From positions 124,001 through 188,000 of the forward strand of contig NZ_JAAGLT010000011.1 of the NCBI RefSeq assembly GCF_010548275.1: a DNA stretch of 64,000 bases. The letters are read 5' to 3'. Both the position numbers and the translations under genes were made by a program. Under the pieces are notes generated by a model. That model worked only from the letters and a program-made list of their open reading frames with translations, was not told the DNA's origin and did not search any database. Origin of the DNA: Streptomyces sp. SID12488 (GTDB lineage: Bacteria; Actinomycetota; Actinomycetes; Streptomycetales; Streptomycetaceae). This document shows positions 8,297-16,219 of the stretch, in pieces (the first letter of the stretch is position 1; each line of letters opens with the position of its first letter).

Positions 8297-9880
8297 TCAA
8301 CCCCCCGCCCGCAACTCCCCCTTGACCACCTTCCCGCTCGCGTTCCGAGGCAGTCCGCCCACGAACTCCACCGCCCTGGGCACCTTGTAGTTGGCCATCT
8401 CCCGCCGGGCCCAGGCGATCAGGTCGTCCCCCGTGAGGGATACCCCCGGCCGCCGCACCACGTACGCCTTCCCGACCTCCCCCAGCCGGGCGTCCGGTAC
8501 GCCGATCACCGCCACGTCCGCCACGTCCGGATGCAGGCCGAGTTGCTGCTCGATCTCCGCCGGGTACGCGTTGAAGCCGCCCACAATGAACATGTCCTTC
8601 AGGCGGTCGGTGATCCGGAGGTTGCCGTCGGCGTCCAGTACGCCGACGTCTCCCGTCCTCAACCAGCCCTCCCCCGTGACTGCTTCGGCCGTGCTCTCCG
8701 CGTCCTCGAAGTACCCGCGCATGACGTTGAAGCCCCGCACCAGCACCTCCCCGGGCTCACCCACGGGCGCCTCGACCCTCACCTCGACCCCGGGAACCGC
8801 CCGCCCCGACGTCGACGCGATCACCGGTGCCGGATCCCCCCGGCGGCACATCGTGACGATGCCGCTCGCCTCGGACAGGCCGTACGCCGTCAGGACCGTG
8901 CCCACGCCCAGCTCCGTACGCAACCGTTCCACCAGCCGCAACGGCACCACCGCCGCCCCCGTCACCACCAGCCGCAGACTCGACAGGTCGTACGCGCCCC
9001 GGGAGGGGTGGTCCAGGAGCGACTGAAGCAGGGTGGGCGGGCCGGGGAGGACCGACACCCGCTCCGCCGCCACGTTCGCCAGCACCGTGTCGACGTTGAA
9101 CACCGGCTGCGGGATCAAGGTCGCGCCCCGCATCAGGCACGCCAACACCCCTGCCTTGTAGCCGAAGGTGTGGAAGAACGGGTTCACGACGAGATAGCGG
9201 TCCCCTTCCCGCAGCCCCGCCAGCTCGCTCCAGATCTCGTACGCCCGGAGCGACTGCGCGTGCGTGATCACGGCGCCCTTCGGCCGGCCCGTCGTGCCCG
9301 ACGTGAAGACGATGTCCGAGGGGTCGGAACCCTCCACCGCCTCCGCCCGCGCCCGGACGACCCGCGCGTCCACGCCGTCGCCGCCCGCCAGGAAGTCCTT
9401 CCAGGTACGGAACTCGGCCGGCGCGTCCTCCCCCAGCACCACCACGTCCGTCAGCTCCGGGAGCCCCGCCAAGGGGCCGCGACCGTCGCCGCCCCCCGCC
9501 GCCCTCCGCAGCGAGGCCACGTACGACGTACCCAGGAACGTGCCCGTCACGAACAGCAACCTCGCCCGGCTGCGCGCCAGTACGTACGCGGCCTCCGCGC
9601 CCTTGAAGCGGGTGTTCAGCGGTACGAGTACCGCGCCCGCCGACACCGCGCCCAGCGCGGACACCATCCAGTCGAGGGAGTTGGGCGCCCAGATCGCCAC
9701 CCGGTCACCGGCCGCCACCCCGCTCGCGACGCAGGCCGCCGCCGCCCGCTCCACTCGCGCGCCCAACTCCGCGTACGAGACACGGGTACGTCCGTCCACG
9801 ACCGCCTCGGTGTCGCCGTACCGCTCCACCGCCGCCCGGACCAGCCCCGGAATGCTGCCCCACTCCACGTCACCGCGCAC
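8297..9880 (-). CDS. FadD3-like acyl-CoA ligase
   Basis: An adenylate-forming enzyme of 527 aa. It has the AMP-binding signature FTSGTTGRPKGAV, then YGLSEASG, GWLRTGDVG and RITDRLKDMFIVGGFNAYP, and the C-terminal catalytic lysine in NASGKVVKGEL. Such enzymes activate a carboxylic acid with ATP and join it to CoA. The closest resemblance by eye is to FadD3 (HIP-CoA ligase of steroid ring degradation), and the divergent thiolase/DUF35/crotonase operon fits that type of pathway. The GTG at 9880 is preferred because GGGGAGG lies 6 nt upstream; GTG 9895 is the first possible start. Confidence 0.87.
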   Translation of the reverse strand: MRGDVEWGSIPGLVRAAVERYGDTEAVVDGRTRVSYAELGARVERAAAACVASGVAAGDRVAIWAPNSLDWMVSALGAVSAGAVLVPLNTRFKGAEAAYVLARSRARLLFVTGTFLGTSYVASLRRAAGGGDGRGPLAGLPELTDVVVLGEDAPAEFRTWKDFLAGGDGVDARVVRARAEAVEGSDPSDIVFTSGTTGRPKGAVITHAQSLRAYEIWSELAGLREGDRYLVVNPFFHTFGYKAGVLACLMRGATLIPQPVFNVDTVLANVAAERVSVLPGPPTLLQSLLDHPSRGAYDLSSLRLVVTGAAVVPLRLVERLRTELGVGTVLTAYGLSEASGIVTMCRRGDPAPVIASTSGRAVPGVEVRVEAPVGEPGEVLVRGFNVMRGYFEDAESTAEAVTGEGWLRTGDVGVLDADGNLRITDRLKDMFIVGGFNAYPAEIEQQLGLHPDVADVAVIGVPDARLGEVGKAYVVRRPGVSLTGDDLIAWARREMANYKVPRAVEFVGGLPRNASGKVVKGELRAGG

Positions 9881-9915
9881 CGCGAGCCTCCCCACAACAC
9901 CTCACCGCACAAGAG

Positions 9916-9957
9916 CTGACTGACCGTCAGATTAGCTGTAACCTGACGCCCTGTCAG
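9916..9957. promoter_or_regulatory. Two CTGAC-N5-GTCAG dyads between divergent acyl-CoA genes
   Basis: CTGAC-TGACC-GTCAG at 9916-9930 and CTGAC-GCCCT-GTCAG at 9943-9957, with centres 27 bp apart, lie between the ligase (minus) and the thiolase-like gene (plus). The same dyad, with one changed base per copy, occurs twice at 52271-52336 in front of a second acyl-CoA dehydrogenase/thiolase pair. Probable operator sites for a shared repressor. Confidence 0.65.
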
Positions 9958-9990
9958 CAGCCGGACACGCGTGCGGAGGTGTGTGCAGTC

Positions 9991-11175
9991 ATGACAGTCG
10001 CACCAGTTACGGCCGGGATCAGGGGCGTCACCGGCATCAAGGACGCCACCGCCATCGCCGGGATCGGGCAGACCCCCTTCGCCCGACAACTCCCCGAGAA
10101 CGAACGGACATTGGCGTGTCGGGCGATCCTCGCCGCGCTCGACGACGCGGGCATCGCGCCCGCCGAGGTCGACGCCCTCGCCTCCTACACGATGGAGGAG
10201 ACCGACGAGGTCGAGGTCGCCAAGGCACTCGGCCTCGGTGACCTCACCTTCTTCTCCAAGGTCGGCTACGGCGGCGGCGGTTCCTGTGCCACCGTCGCTC
10301 ATCTCGCCGCCGCGATAGCCACCGGACAGGCCACGGTCGGCGTCGCCTGGCGGTCGAGGAAGAGGGGTTCCGGACCCCGCCCCTGGCGGAACACCAGCGC
10401 CCAACTCCCCACCCCGGCCCAGTGGACGCGCCCCTTCGGGCTGCTGCGCCCCTCCGACGAGATCGCCATGCTCACGCGCCGGCACATGCACGAGTACGGC
10501 ACGACCCGCGACCACCTCTTCAACGTCGCCCTCGCCTGCCGCAACCGCGCGAACCAGAACCCGGATGCGATCATGTACGACCGTCCGCTCACCCGCGAGA
10601 TGTACATGACCTCCCGCTGGATCAGCGAACCTCTCTGCCTGTTCGACAACTGCCTGGAGACGGACGGGGCGTTGGCCTGTGTGGTCGTCTCCGCCGAGCG
10701 GGCGCGGGACTGCCGCCGCACCCCCGTCTACATCCACTCCGCCGCCCAGGGCCTGCCCGCCCAGCACCACGGCATGGTCAACTACTGGAACGACGACCCG
10801 CTGACCGGCCCGGCCTGGACAGCCGCCCGACACCTGTGGAAGCACGCCGACTTCACCCCGGACGACGTCCATGTCGCCCAGCTCTACGACGCGTTCACCG
10901 CCCTCATCCCCCTCTCCCTGGAGGGCTACGGCTTCTGCGGACGCGGCGAGGGCGGCTCCTTCACCGAGGGGGGCGCCCTGGAGAGCGGCGGCCGGCTGCC
11001 GATCAACACCGGCGGGGGCGGCCTCAGCGAGGCGTACGTCCATGGCTTCAACCTCATCACCGAGGGCGTACGGCAACTGCGCGGCACCAGTACCGCCCAG
11101 GTCCCGGACGCCTCCACCTGCCTGGTCACCGCAGGTGAGGGCGTACCGACTTCGGCCCTGTTGTTGCGAACCTGA
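9991..11175 (+). CDS. Thiolase-like lipid-transfer protein (Ltp family)
   Basis: A 394-aa thiolase-superfamily protein of the lipid-transfer/acetyl-CoA acetyltransferase type, with IAGIGQTPFAR at the N-terminus, GGGGSCATVAHLAAAIATGQ in the nucleophile region, AQLYDAFTALIPLSLEGYGFCGRGEGG and LPINTGGGGLSEAYVHG. In actinobacteria such proteins pair with a DUF35 protein to form retro-aldol or thiolase complexes in sterol side-chain degradation (Ltp2/ChsH2). The DUF35 gene follows directly, which supports such a complex here. ATG 9991 lies 11 nt after a GGAGG. First gene of a four-gene run with tight spacing. Confidence 0.85.
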   Translation: MTVAPVTAGIRGVTGIKDATAIAGIGQTPFARQLPENERTLACRAILAALDDAGIAPAEVDALASYTMEETDEVEVAKALGLGDLTFFSKVGYGGGGSCATVAHLAAAIATGQATVGVAWRSRKRGSGPRPWRNTSAQLPTPAQWTRPFGLLRPSDEIAMLTRRHMHEYGTTRDHLFNVALACRNRANQNPDAIMYDRPLTREMYMTSRWISEPLCLFDNCLETDGALACVVVSAERARDCRRTPVYIHSAAQGLPAQHHGMVNYWNDDPLTGPAWTAARHLWKHADFTPDDVHVAQLYDAFTALIPLSLEGYGFCGRGEGGSFTEGGALESGGRLPINTGGGGLSEAYVHGFNLITEGVRQLRGTSTAQVPDASTCLVTAGEGVPTSALLLRT

Positions 11176-11210
11176 GAACCTGAGAAGTTGCGAAGTCGAG
11201 GAGTTGAGTG

Positions 11211-11627
11211 ATGCTGACCCCTGTCGTGGACGAAGACGGCGCCCCCTTCTGGGAGTACGCCGGTCGGGGTGAACTCCGCGTCCAGACCTGCGCGGACTGC
11301 GCCGAACCCCGCTTCCCGCCCCGCCCCTGCTGCCCCCACTGCCAGTCCTTCGCGAGCGAGTGGCGCGCGGTCAGCGGACGCGGACGCGTCTGGTCGTACG
11401 TCGTCCCGCATCCGCCGCTCCTCCCGGACTACGCCGAGCTGGCCCCGTACAACGTGATCGTCGTCGAGCTGGCGGACGCACCGCGCATCCGGCTGGTCGG
11501 CAACCTGGTCACCGGCCCCGACGCTCCTCTCAACTCCTTTCCGCCCGACCGGATTCGCATCGGCGCACGCGTGCAGGTCGTTTTCTCGTCCACCGGGCTT
11601 CCGCAGTGGATCCTGGAGCGTCCGTGA
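11211..11627 (+). CDS. DUF35 OB-fold/zinc-ribbon protein
   Basis: A 138-aa DUF35 protein. The N-terminal rubredoxin-like zinc ribbon is CxxC-x(n)-CxxC (TCADC... CCPHC, about residues 25-45), followed by an OB-fold (GRGRVWSYVVPHPP... RIRIGARVQVVF). DUF35 proteins bind acyl-CoA and act with thiolase-like partners such as the one encoded just upstream. ATG 11211 is preferred, with GAGGAG 7 nt before it. The last 4 nt overlap the crotonase start (GTGA), so the two genes are translationally coupled. Confidence 0.88.
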   Translation: MLTPVVDEDGAPFWEYAGRGELRVQTCADCAEPRFPPRPCCPHCQSFASEWRAVSGRGRVWSYVVPHPPLLPDYAELAPYNVIVVELADAPRIRLVGNLVTGPDAPLNSFPPDRIRIGARVQVVFSSTGLPQWILERP

Positions 11628-12394
11628 GCCTGAGCCTGTCGACCGACAAGGAGACCGGGGTCGCCGTCGTCACCCTCGACCGGCCGGCGAAACTCAACGC
11701 CATCGACCTCGCCACCGCCGCCGAACTGGCCTCGACCTGGCGGGAGTTGCGCTTCGATGACACCGTGCGGGCCATCGTCCTGACGGGAGCCGGGACGCGC
11801 GCCTTCTGCACGGGCCTCGACCGCGGTGCGACCGTCCCCCAGCCCAACTCGCCCTACACGATCGACGATCCGCTCGACATGATCGGCCCGAAGGCGAACG
11901 ACCTCTGGAAACCGGTGATCGCCGCGGTGAACGGTATGGCGTGCGGCGGCGCCTTCTACCTCCTGGCGGAGTCGGAGTTCCTCGTCGCCGACCCGAGCGC
12001 GACCTTCTTCGATCCGCACACCACGTACGGCATGGTCAGCGCGTACGAGTCGATGGGCATGGCGCAGCGGATGCCGTACGGGGAGATCGCGCGGATGGCG
12101 CTGATGGGGACGGCGGAGCGGATCTCGGCCGCGCGGGCGTACGAGATCGGGCTGGTGAGTGAAGTCACCGCACCCGGTGGGTCGTTGGCAGCCTCCATCG
12201 AGCGCGCCCGCGTCATCGCGTCGTATCCGCCGGAGGGGGTGCAGGGCACGGTACGTGCGGTGTGGGCGGCGAAGGAGGCGGCCCGCGCGCACGCCCTCGC
12301 GTACGCACCGCACCTGGTCCGCCTCGGCAACCTCCCGGGCGACCGGCAGGCGGAGCTGTTCTCGGCAAGGACCCCGGGTTTCCGGTTGCGATAG
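11624..12394 (+). CDS. Enoyl-CoA hydratase/isomerase (crotonase) family protein
   Basis: The 256-aa protein shows the crotonase fold markers VVTLDRPAKLNAIDLATAAEL, IVLTGAGTRAFCTGLD and the oxyanion-hole segment VNGMACGGAFYLLAESEFLVADPSATFFDPHTTYG. Crotonases hydrate or isomerise enoyl-CoA esters, and some cleave rings. Position in the operon suggests action on the CoA ester made by the FadD3-like ligase. GTG 11624 overlaps the previous stop by 4 nt. The precise substrate cannot be told from sequence. Confidence 0.87.
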   Translation: MSLSLSTDKETGVAVVTLDRPAKLNAIDLATAAELASTWRELRFDDTVRAIVLTGAGTRAFCTGLDRGATVPQPNSPYTIDDPLDMIGPKANDLWKPVIAAVNGMACGGAFYLLAESEFLVADPSATFFDPHTTYGMVSAYESMGMAQRMPYGEIARMALMGTAERISAARAYEIGLVSEVTAPGGSLAASIERARVIASYPPEGVQGTVRAVWAAKEAARAHALAYAPHLVRLGNLPGDRQAELFSARTPGFRLR

Positions 12395-12414
12395 CAACGC
12401 CTACCCTTTGCGTC

Positions 12415-13437
12415 ATGGCTGAGAACCGCACAGTGGTCGAGCACGACAGGGTTGAGAACCACCGGGTCGAGCACCGCACGGTGGACGTGAACGGCATCCG
12501 GCTGCACATCGCGGAGGCGGGCGAGGGTCCGCTCGTCGTGCTGCTGCACGGGTTCCCCGAGTCCTGGCACTCCTGGCGTCACCAGTTCGGGCCGCTGGCT
12601 GCCGCCGGTTTCCGGGTCGTCGCCCCCGACCAGCGCGGATACGGCGGGAGTGAGCGCCCCGAGGACGTGTCCGCGTACAGCATCCTGCACCTGGTCGGCG
12701 ACGTGGTCGGGCTGATCCACGCGCTCGGCGAGGAGACGGCGTACGTCGTCGGCCACGACTGGGGTGCGCCGGTGGCCTGGCACACCGCGCTGCTGCGGCC
12801 GGACGTCGTACGCGGGGTGGCGGGCCTGAGCGTGCCGCCGCCGTTCCGGGGCGAGCACCGGCCCCTGGGCGTGATGGAGGCGATGTTCGGCGGCCGTTTC
12901 TACTGGAACTACTTCAACCTCCCCGGCGTCGCCGACGAGGAACTGGCCCGCGACCCGCGCACCACCCTCCGCAAGGCCCTGTACGGCGCCTCCGGCGACG
13001 ACCCGGACTCAGGCACCGGCAAGCAGCCGCTGGTCGAGCCCGGCCAGGGCTGGCTGGACACGATGCGCGACCCCGAGAAGCTCCCGGCCTGGCTCACGGA
13101 GGCGGACCTCGACTCCCTCACCGACAGCTTCGCGGGCAGCTTCACCGGCGCCCTCAACTGGTATCGCAACATCGACCGCAACTGGGAACTGACGGCGGCC
13201 TGGCACGGAGCCGTGGTCAGCCCGCCCGCGCTGTACGTGTACGGCGACAGGGACCTGGTCCCGGCGTTTCCGGGTACGCCCCAACTCATCGAGCGGCTCC
13301 CGGAGTTGATGCCCAACCTGCGGCGTCCCCCGGTGCTGCTGGAGGGCTGCGGCCACTGGACGCAGCAGGAGCGGCCCGACGAGGTCAACGTGGCGCTGAT
13401 CCCGTTCCTCACGGAGCTGAGGGACGCCACGAACTGA
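12415..13437 (+). CDS. Alpha/beta hydrolase, epoxide hydrolase type
   Basis: The 340-aa protein has an alpha/beta-hydrolase core: the HGFPESWHSWRHQ oxyanion motif (45-57), nucleophile Asp115 in GHDWGAPVAW, a cap domain with the tyrosine-bearing NWYRN, an acid in YGDRDLV, and the catalytic His in GCGHWTQQE. Asp as nucleophile plus the HGFP motif points to epoxide hydrolase (water addition to an epoxide) rather than an esterase. It starts 20 nt after the crotonase and closes the operon. Confidence 0.87.
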   Translation: MAENRTVVEHDRVENHRVEHRTVDVNGIRLHIAEAGEGPLVVLLHGFPESWHSWRHQFGPLAAAGFRVVAPDQRGYGGSERPEDVSAYSILHLVGDVVGLIHALGEETAYVVGHDWGAPVAWHTALLRPDVVRGVAGLSVPPPFRGEHRPLGVMEAMFGGRFYWNYFNLPGVADEELARDPRTTLRKALYGASGDDPDSGTGKQPLVEPGQGWLDTMRDPEKLPAWLTEADLDSLTDSFAGSFTGALNWYRNIDRNWELTAAWHGAVVSPPALYVYGDRDLVPAFPGTPQLIERLPELMPNLRRPPVLLEGCGHWTQQERPDEVNVALIPFLTELRDATN

Positions 13438-13465
13438 GTGCGTTCCGTCACCCGCATCGGGCCTG

Positions 13466-13485
13466 GGCCCAGGCTGGCCTGGGCC
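13466..13485. terminator. GC-rich hairpin between convergent genes
   Basis: GGCCCAGGC (13466-13474) and GCCTGGGCC (13477-13485) form a perfect stem between the epoxide hydrolase and the minus-strand haloperoxidase remnant. It has no U-tract, which is common for Streptomyces terminators. Confidence 0.5.
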
Positions 13486-13702
13486 TAGAGCTTGCGCAAC
13501 TTCGTGGTGAAGACCTGGGCTGCGACCTTGTCACCCAGGGTGAGGCCGTCCTCCGCGTCCCACGGGAAGTGGACTCCGAGCCAGACCCTGCTGTAGGCGT
13601 CCTCGGTGGCCGCCGCGCTGAAGCTGTTGAAGTGGCGGGGCTTCACCGGTGACTGAGGCTCGTCGGTGGTCATGTCGAAGGCGATGTTGTCGCTGCCGAA
13701 TT
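13485..13702 (-). pseudogene. C-terminal remnant of a vanadium-dependent haloperoxidase/PAP2 protein
   Basis: About 72 codons remain, reading GSDNIAFDM... SPVKPRHFNSFSAAATEDAYSRVWLGVHFPWDA... and ending in VAAQVF. The SRVWLGVHFPWD block is the conserved C-terminal active-site motif of vanadium haloperoxidases and PAP2 phosphatases (Arg and His binding vanadate or phosphate). The 5' part is missing: the frame runs straight into the IS605-type element at about 13703. I found no matching 5' part beyond the other end of the element, so a deletion accompanied or followed the insertion. Confidence 0.75.
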
Positions 13703-13860
13703 GACTTGCTCCTCGGGCTGATGCCCGAGGATTCTGGCCTTCCGTTCCGTTGTTGTGCCGCTACGCGGCACGGGCTGGGGTCGGGAATCCGTGGCTTCCT
13801 GTTTCTTCGCGCTGTGCCGGGATTGCTCCTGGTCTTACCGGCGCTGCGCAGGCTGATACC
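13700..13860 (-). ncRNA. Probable TnpB omega-RNA (reRNA) region
   Basis: TnpB proteins use an RNA transcribed from the 3' end of tnpB through the right end of the element. Here that interval contains two perfect hairpins: GTGCCGC-TAC-GCGGCAC (13755-13771, overlapping the tnpB stop codon) and CCTCGGGC-TGAT-GCCCGAGG (13711-13730). The guide would be the flanking sequence just past about 13703. The structure is seen; the RNA itself is inferred from the family. Confidence 0.45.
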
Positions 13861-14984
13861 GCCAGTCCGGCGGCCGTCTTCACGTTGATCGCGGCATTGT
13901 GGTCCCGGTCGTGGACGCTGCCGCAGGCGGTACAGGTCCATTCACGGACGTTGAGGGGTTTGGGTCCGTCCTTGACGCCGCAGGTGGAGCAGGTCTGGGA
14001 GGTCGGCTCGAACCGGCCGATCGTGACCAGGGTGCGGCCGTACCGGGCCGCTTTGTACTGGAGCATGTTGACGAACGAGGCCCATCCGGCGTCGTGCACG
14101 GACTTGGCCAAGCGGGTGCGGGCCAGTCCCGCCACCGACAGGTCTTCCACGGCGACCCCTTGGTTCTCGGAGATCAGCCTGGTGGAGAGCTGGTGGTGGA
14201 ACTCATGACGGGCGTCGGTGACCTTGGCGTGGGCGCGGGCGACCTTCAAGCGGGCCTTCTCGCGGTTCCTGCTTCCCTTCTGCTTGCGGGACAGCTCCCG
14301 CTGGGCCTTCTTCAGCTTCTTCTCCGCACGCCGAAGGAAGCGCGGAGAGTCGATTTTCGTACCGTCGGACAGGACCGCGAAGTGCGTCAGGCCGAGGTCG
14401 ATGCCGATGGTTCGGCCGGTGTCGGGCATCCGGGTCGCGTCGGCGGCGGGGTCGGTGTCGATGACGAAGGAGGCGAAAAACCTGCCGGCCGCGTCCTTGA
14501 TGACGGTGACGGAGGAGGGCGTGGTGGGCAGCGTGCGGGACCACGTCACCTTCACCGCACCGATCTTCGGCAGGTTCAGGCGCCCCTTGTCGGTGATGGA
14601 CCAGCGGGCGTTGGCGGTGAACCGGATCGACTGCCGCTTGTCCTTGCGGGACTTGAAACGGGGAGCACCCATCCTGGGCCCCTTGCGATCGCCCTTGAGG
14701 GAGGCGAAGAAGTTGCGGTAGGCGGTCTCGACGTCCCGCAGGGACTGCTGGAGCACCACCGCGGAGACCTCGCCCAGCCAGGATCGCTCCACCGTCTGCT
14801 TCGCCTCGGTAATCAGCCTCTTCGACAGCTCTGCGGCTTTGGGGAACGGCCGCCTGGCCGCTCTGGCCTCCTCACGGGCGCGGACCGCGTCGTTGAATAC
14901 GACACGGGCGCACCCGAACGCCCTTGCCAACGCCCTCTGCTGGCCGGTGTCCGGGTACAGGCGAAAGCTGTACCGGAGCTGCAT
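13761..14984 (-). CDS. tnpB: TnpB RNA-guided endonuclease of IS605-family element
   Basis: 407 aa from the ATG at 14984 (MQLRYSFRLYPDTGQQ). The N-terminal helical/WED region is followed by a RuvC domain with Asp196 (GIDLGLTHFAVLSDG), Glu280 (VAVEDLSVAGL) and Asp361 (DRDHNAAINV). A zinc ribbon with CSTC (332-335) and CTAC (351-354) is inserted before the last catalytic Asp. All three catalytic acids are present and there are no stops or frameshifts, so it is probably active. TnpB cleaves donor-joint DNA under RNA guidance and promotes retention of the element. Confidence 0.93.
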   Translation of the reverse strand: MQLRYSFRLYPDTGQQRALARAFGCARVVFNDAVRAREEARAARRPFPKAAELSKRLITEAKQTVERSWLGEVSAVVLQQSLRDVETAYRNFFASLKGDRKGPRMGAPRFKSRKDKRQSIRFTANARWSITDKGRLNLPKIGAVKVTWSRTLPTTPSSVTVIKDAAGRFFASFVIDTDPAADATRMPDTGRTIGIDLGLTHFAVLSDGTKIDSPRFLRRAEKKLKKAQRELSRKQKGSRNREKARLKVARAHAKVTDARHEFHHQLSTRLISENQGVAVEDLSVAGLARTRLAKSVHDAGWASFVNMLQYKAARYGRTLVTIGRFEPTSQTCSTCGVKDGPKPLNVREWTCTACGSVHDRDHNAAINVKTAAGLAVSACAAPVRPGAIPAQREETGSHGFPTPARAA

Positions 14985-15009
14985 GACGGCCACGCTACAT
15001 ACTTGGGTT

Positions 15010-15426
15010 ATGGGCGATATGCAGAAGATCAGAACTGGTAGGCACTGTGCTTTCGTGATGCATGTCCACTTGGTCTTCGTGACCAAGTTCCGGCACAAGG
15101 TGTTCACCGATGTTCATCTGAAGCGGATGGAGGAGATCATGCGGGCGGTGTGTACGGACTTCGAATGCGAGCTGGTGGAGTTCAACGGCGAGGACAACCA
15201 CGTCCACCTGCTGGTGAACTTCCCGCCCAAGGTCGCCGTGACCAAGCTGGTCAACTCCCTCAAGGGAGTCTCCTCCCGCCGCCTGCGCCAGGAGTTCCCC
15301 GACCTGGTACGCCATTACTGGCGGGCCAACAAGCTGTGGTCCGGCTCCTACTTCGCCGGAACCGTCGGCGGCGCCCCGCTCACCGTGGTCAGGCAGTACA
15401 TCGAACAGCAGAACCGGCCGGTGTGA
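15010..15426 (+). CDS. tnpA: IS200/IS605 Y1 transposase
   Basis: 138 aa from ATG 15010. The HUH motif is His64-Val-His66 (DNHVHLLVNFPP), and the nucleophilic Tyr130 lies in VVRQYIEQQ. These enzymes excise and insert single-stranded DNA using hairpins at the element ends, which are visible here. Length and motifs are complete, so the element may still move. Confidence 0.93.
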   Translation: MGDMQKIRTGRHCAFVMHVHLVFVTKFRHKVFTDVHLKRMEEIMRAVCTDFECELVEFNGEDNHVHLLVNFPPKVAVTKLVNSLKGVSSRRLRQEFPDLVRHYWRANKLWSGSYFAGTVGGAPLTVVRQYIEQQNRPV

Positions 15427-15432
15427 GCACCG

Positions 15433-15508
15433 CCCGGCTCCGCCGGGACCAGCCCGCGCGACGCTCCGCACCCCAGGCGAGGAACTGCGCTGTCCGGCTC
15501 CGCTGGAC
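15433..15508. repeat. Subterminal hairpins at the tnpA end of the IS
   Basis: CCCGGC-TCC-GCCGGG at 15433-15447 and GTCCGGC-TCC-GCTGGAC (one G-T pair) at 15492-15508 share the same CGGCTCCGC core. One is likely the left-end hairpin recognised by TnpA. Confidence 0.6.
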
Positions 15509-15712
15509 CTGAATCCGCGTCGCCACCATCAGATTCGCTTCACCACCGGCCCGAAGGTCGATGCACTGCGAATGAATTCGTTGCGATTCCATGGGGAGTA
15601 CGAGTGCGGGTAAACCTGCGGCGTACCTACGCGTAAACCCGCGGGTTACGCACACGGCCCGCGCGAAGGACCGACCCGCGCCGCACCCCCTCGCGACTTT
15701 GCCATCTCTTTA

Positions 15713-15737
15713 CAACCCGTCCGGTCGCCGAGTCGTC
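15713..15737 (+). promoter_or_regulatory. Candidate ECF-sigma promoter before the sortase-substrate gene
   Basis: CAACC (15713-15717), a 16-bp spacer and CGTC (15734-15737) match the common ECF promoter form (AAC-type -35, CGTC-type -10). Transcription would begin about 80 nt before the start at 15827. The ECF sigma gene three places downstream makes autoregulation plausible. This is inference from a short pattern. Confidence 0.4.
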
Positions 15738-15826
15738 TCTCTGCTCGATCCGTCACTCAGCCCGCCCAGCCCAACCCGCCCTCTTCCGGGTGCGGTTCGG
15801 GGCGGACGACGAAAGAGAGCCATTCC

Positions 15827-16219
15827 ATGCGCCGTACCGTGCGCCGTACCGTCCTCAGCGCCGTGGCACTCGCGGCCACCGCCGTACTGGCGGGCACCGC
15901 CCCCGCGTTCGCCGACGGGACGACCCCCACCCCGACCGCCTCCGTCGCGCCGACCGAGACCACCCCGGCGACGAGCGCCGAACCGACCCTGGCACCGTCC
16001 GAGGGGGCCGACCCCGTGGCCAGCGAGGCCCCCACCACCTGGACCAGCCCGTCCCAGGTCGCCCAGGTTCCGGGCGGCGCGCCCAACACCGGGGTGACGC
16101 AGACCTCCACGGACTCCGGCACGCCGGGGGCGCTGATCGGCGGAGGCGCCGCCGCCGCGTTCGCCGTGGGCGGCGCCGCGCTGTTCGTCGTACGCCGTCG
16201 GCGGGCGACCGGGGCGTGA
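15827..16219 (+). CDS. Small sortase-dependent surface protein
   Basis: 130 aa: a Sec signal peptide (about 1-30, ending at APAFA-D), a Thr/Pro/Ser-rich stalk, a sorting-type motif APNTG (a variant of LPxTG, around residue 87), a hydrophobic helix (GALIGGGAAAAFAVGGAALFVV) and a positive tail RRRRATGA. This is the layout of sortase substrates, though the motif lies unusually far (about 15 residues) before the membrane helix. The sortase gene follows with a 4-nt GTGA overlap. Confidence 0.82.
   Translation: MRRTVRRTVLSAVALAATAVLAGTAPAFADGTTPTPTASVAPTETTPATSAEPTLAPSEGADPVASEAPTTWTSPSQVAQVPGGAPNTGVTQTSTDSGTPGALIGGGAAAAFAVGGAALFVVRRRRATGA

Larger units (their letters stand above)
13703..15510. 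mobile_element. IS200/IS605-family element with divergent tnpA and tnpB
   Basis: A Y1 transposase (15010-15426, plus) and TnpB (13761-14984, minus) are divergent with 25 bp between them, the classical IS605 arrangement. Subterminal hairpins are present at both ends: CCTCGGGC/GCCCGAGG at 13711-13730 beside tnpB, and stems at 15433-15447 and 15492-15508 beside tnpA. No terminal inverted repeat or target duplication is expected for this family. Exact ends are estimates based on the hairpins and the loss of the haloperoxidase frame. Confidence 0.8.

Noticed and set aside
15509..15660. Missing 5' part of the haloperoxidase beyond the IS element
   Set aside because: Minus-strand translations here give no haloperoxidase-like sequence, so I do not claim an interrupted gene with both halves.
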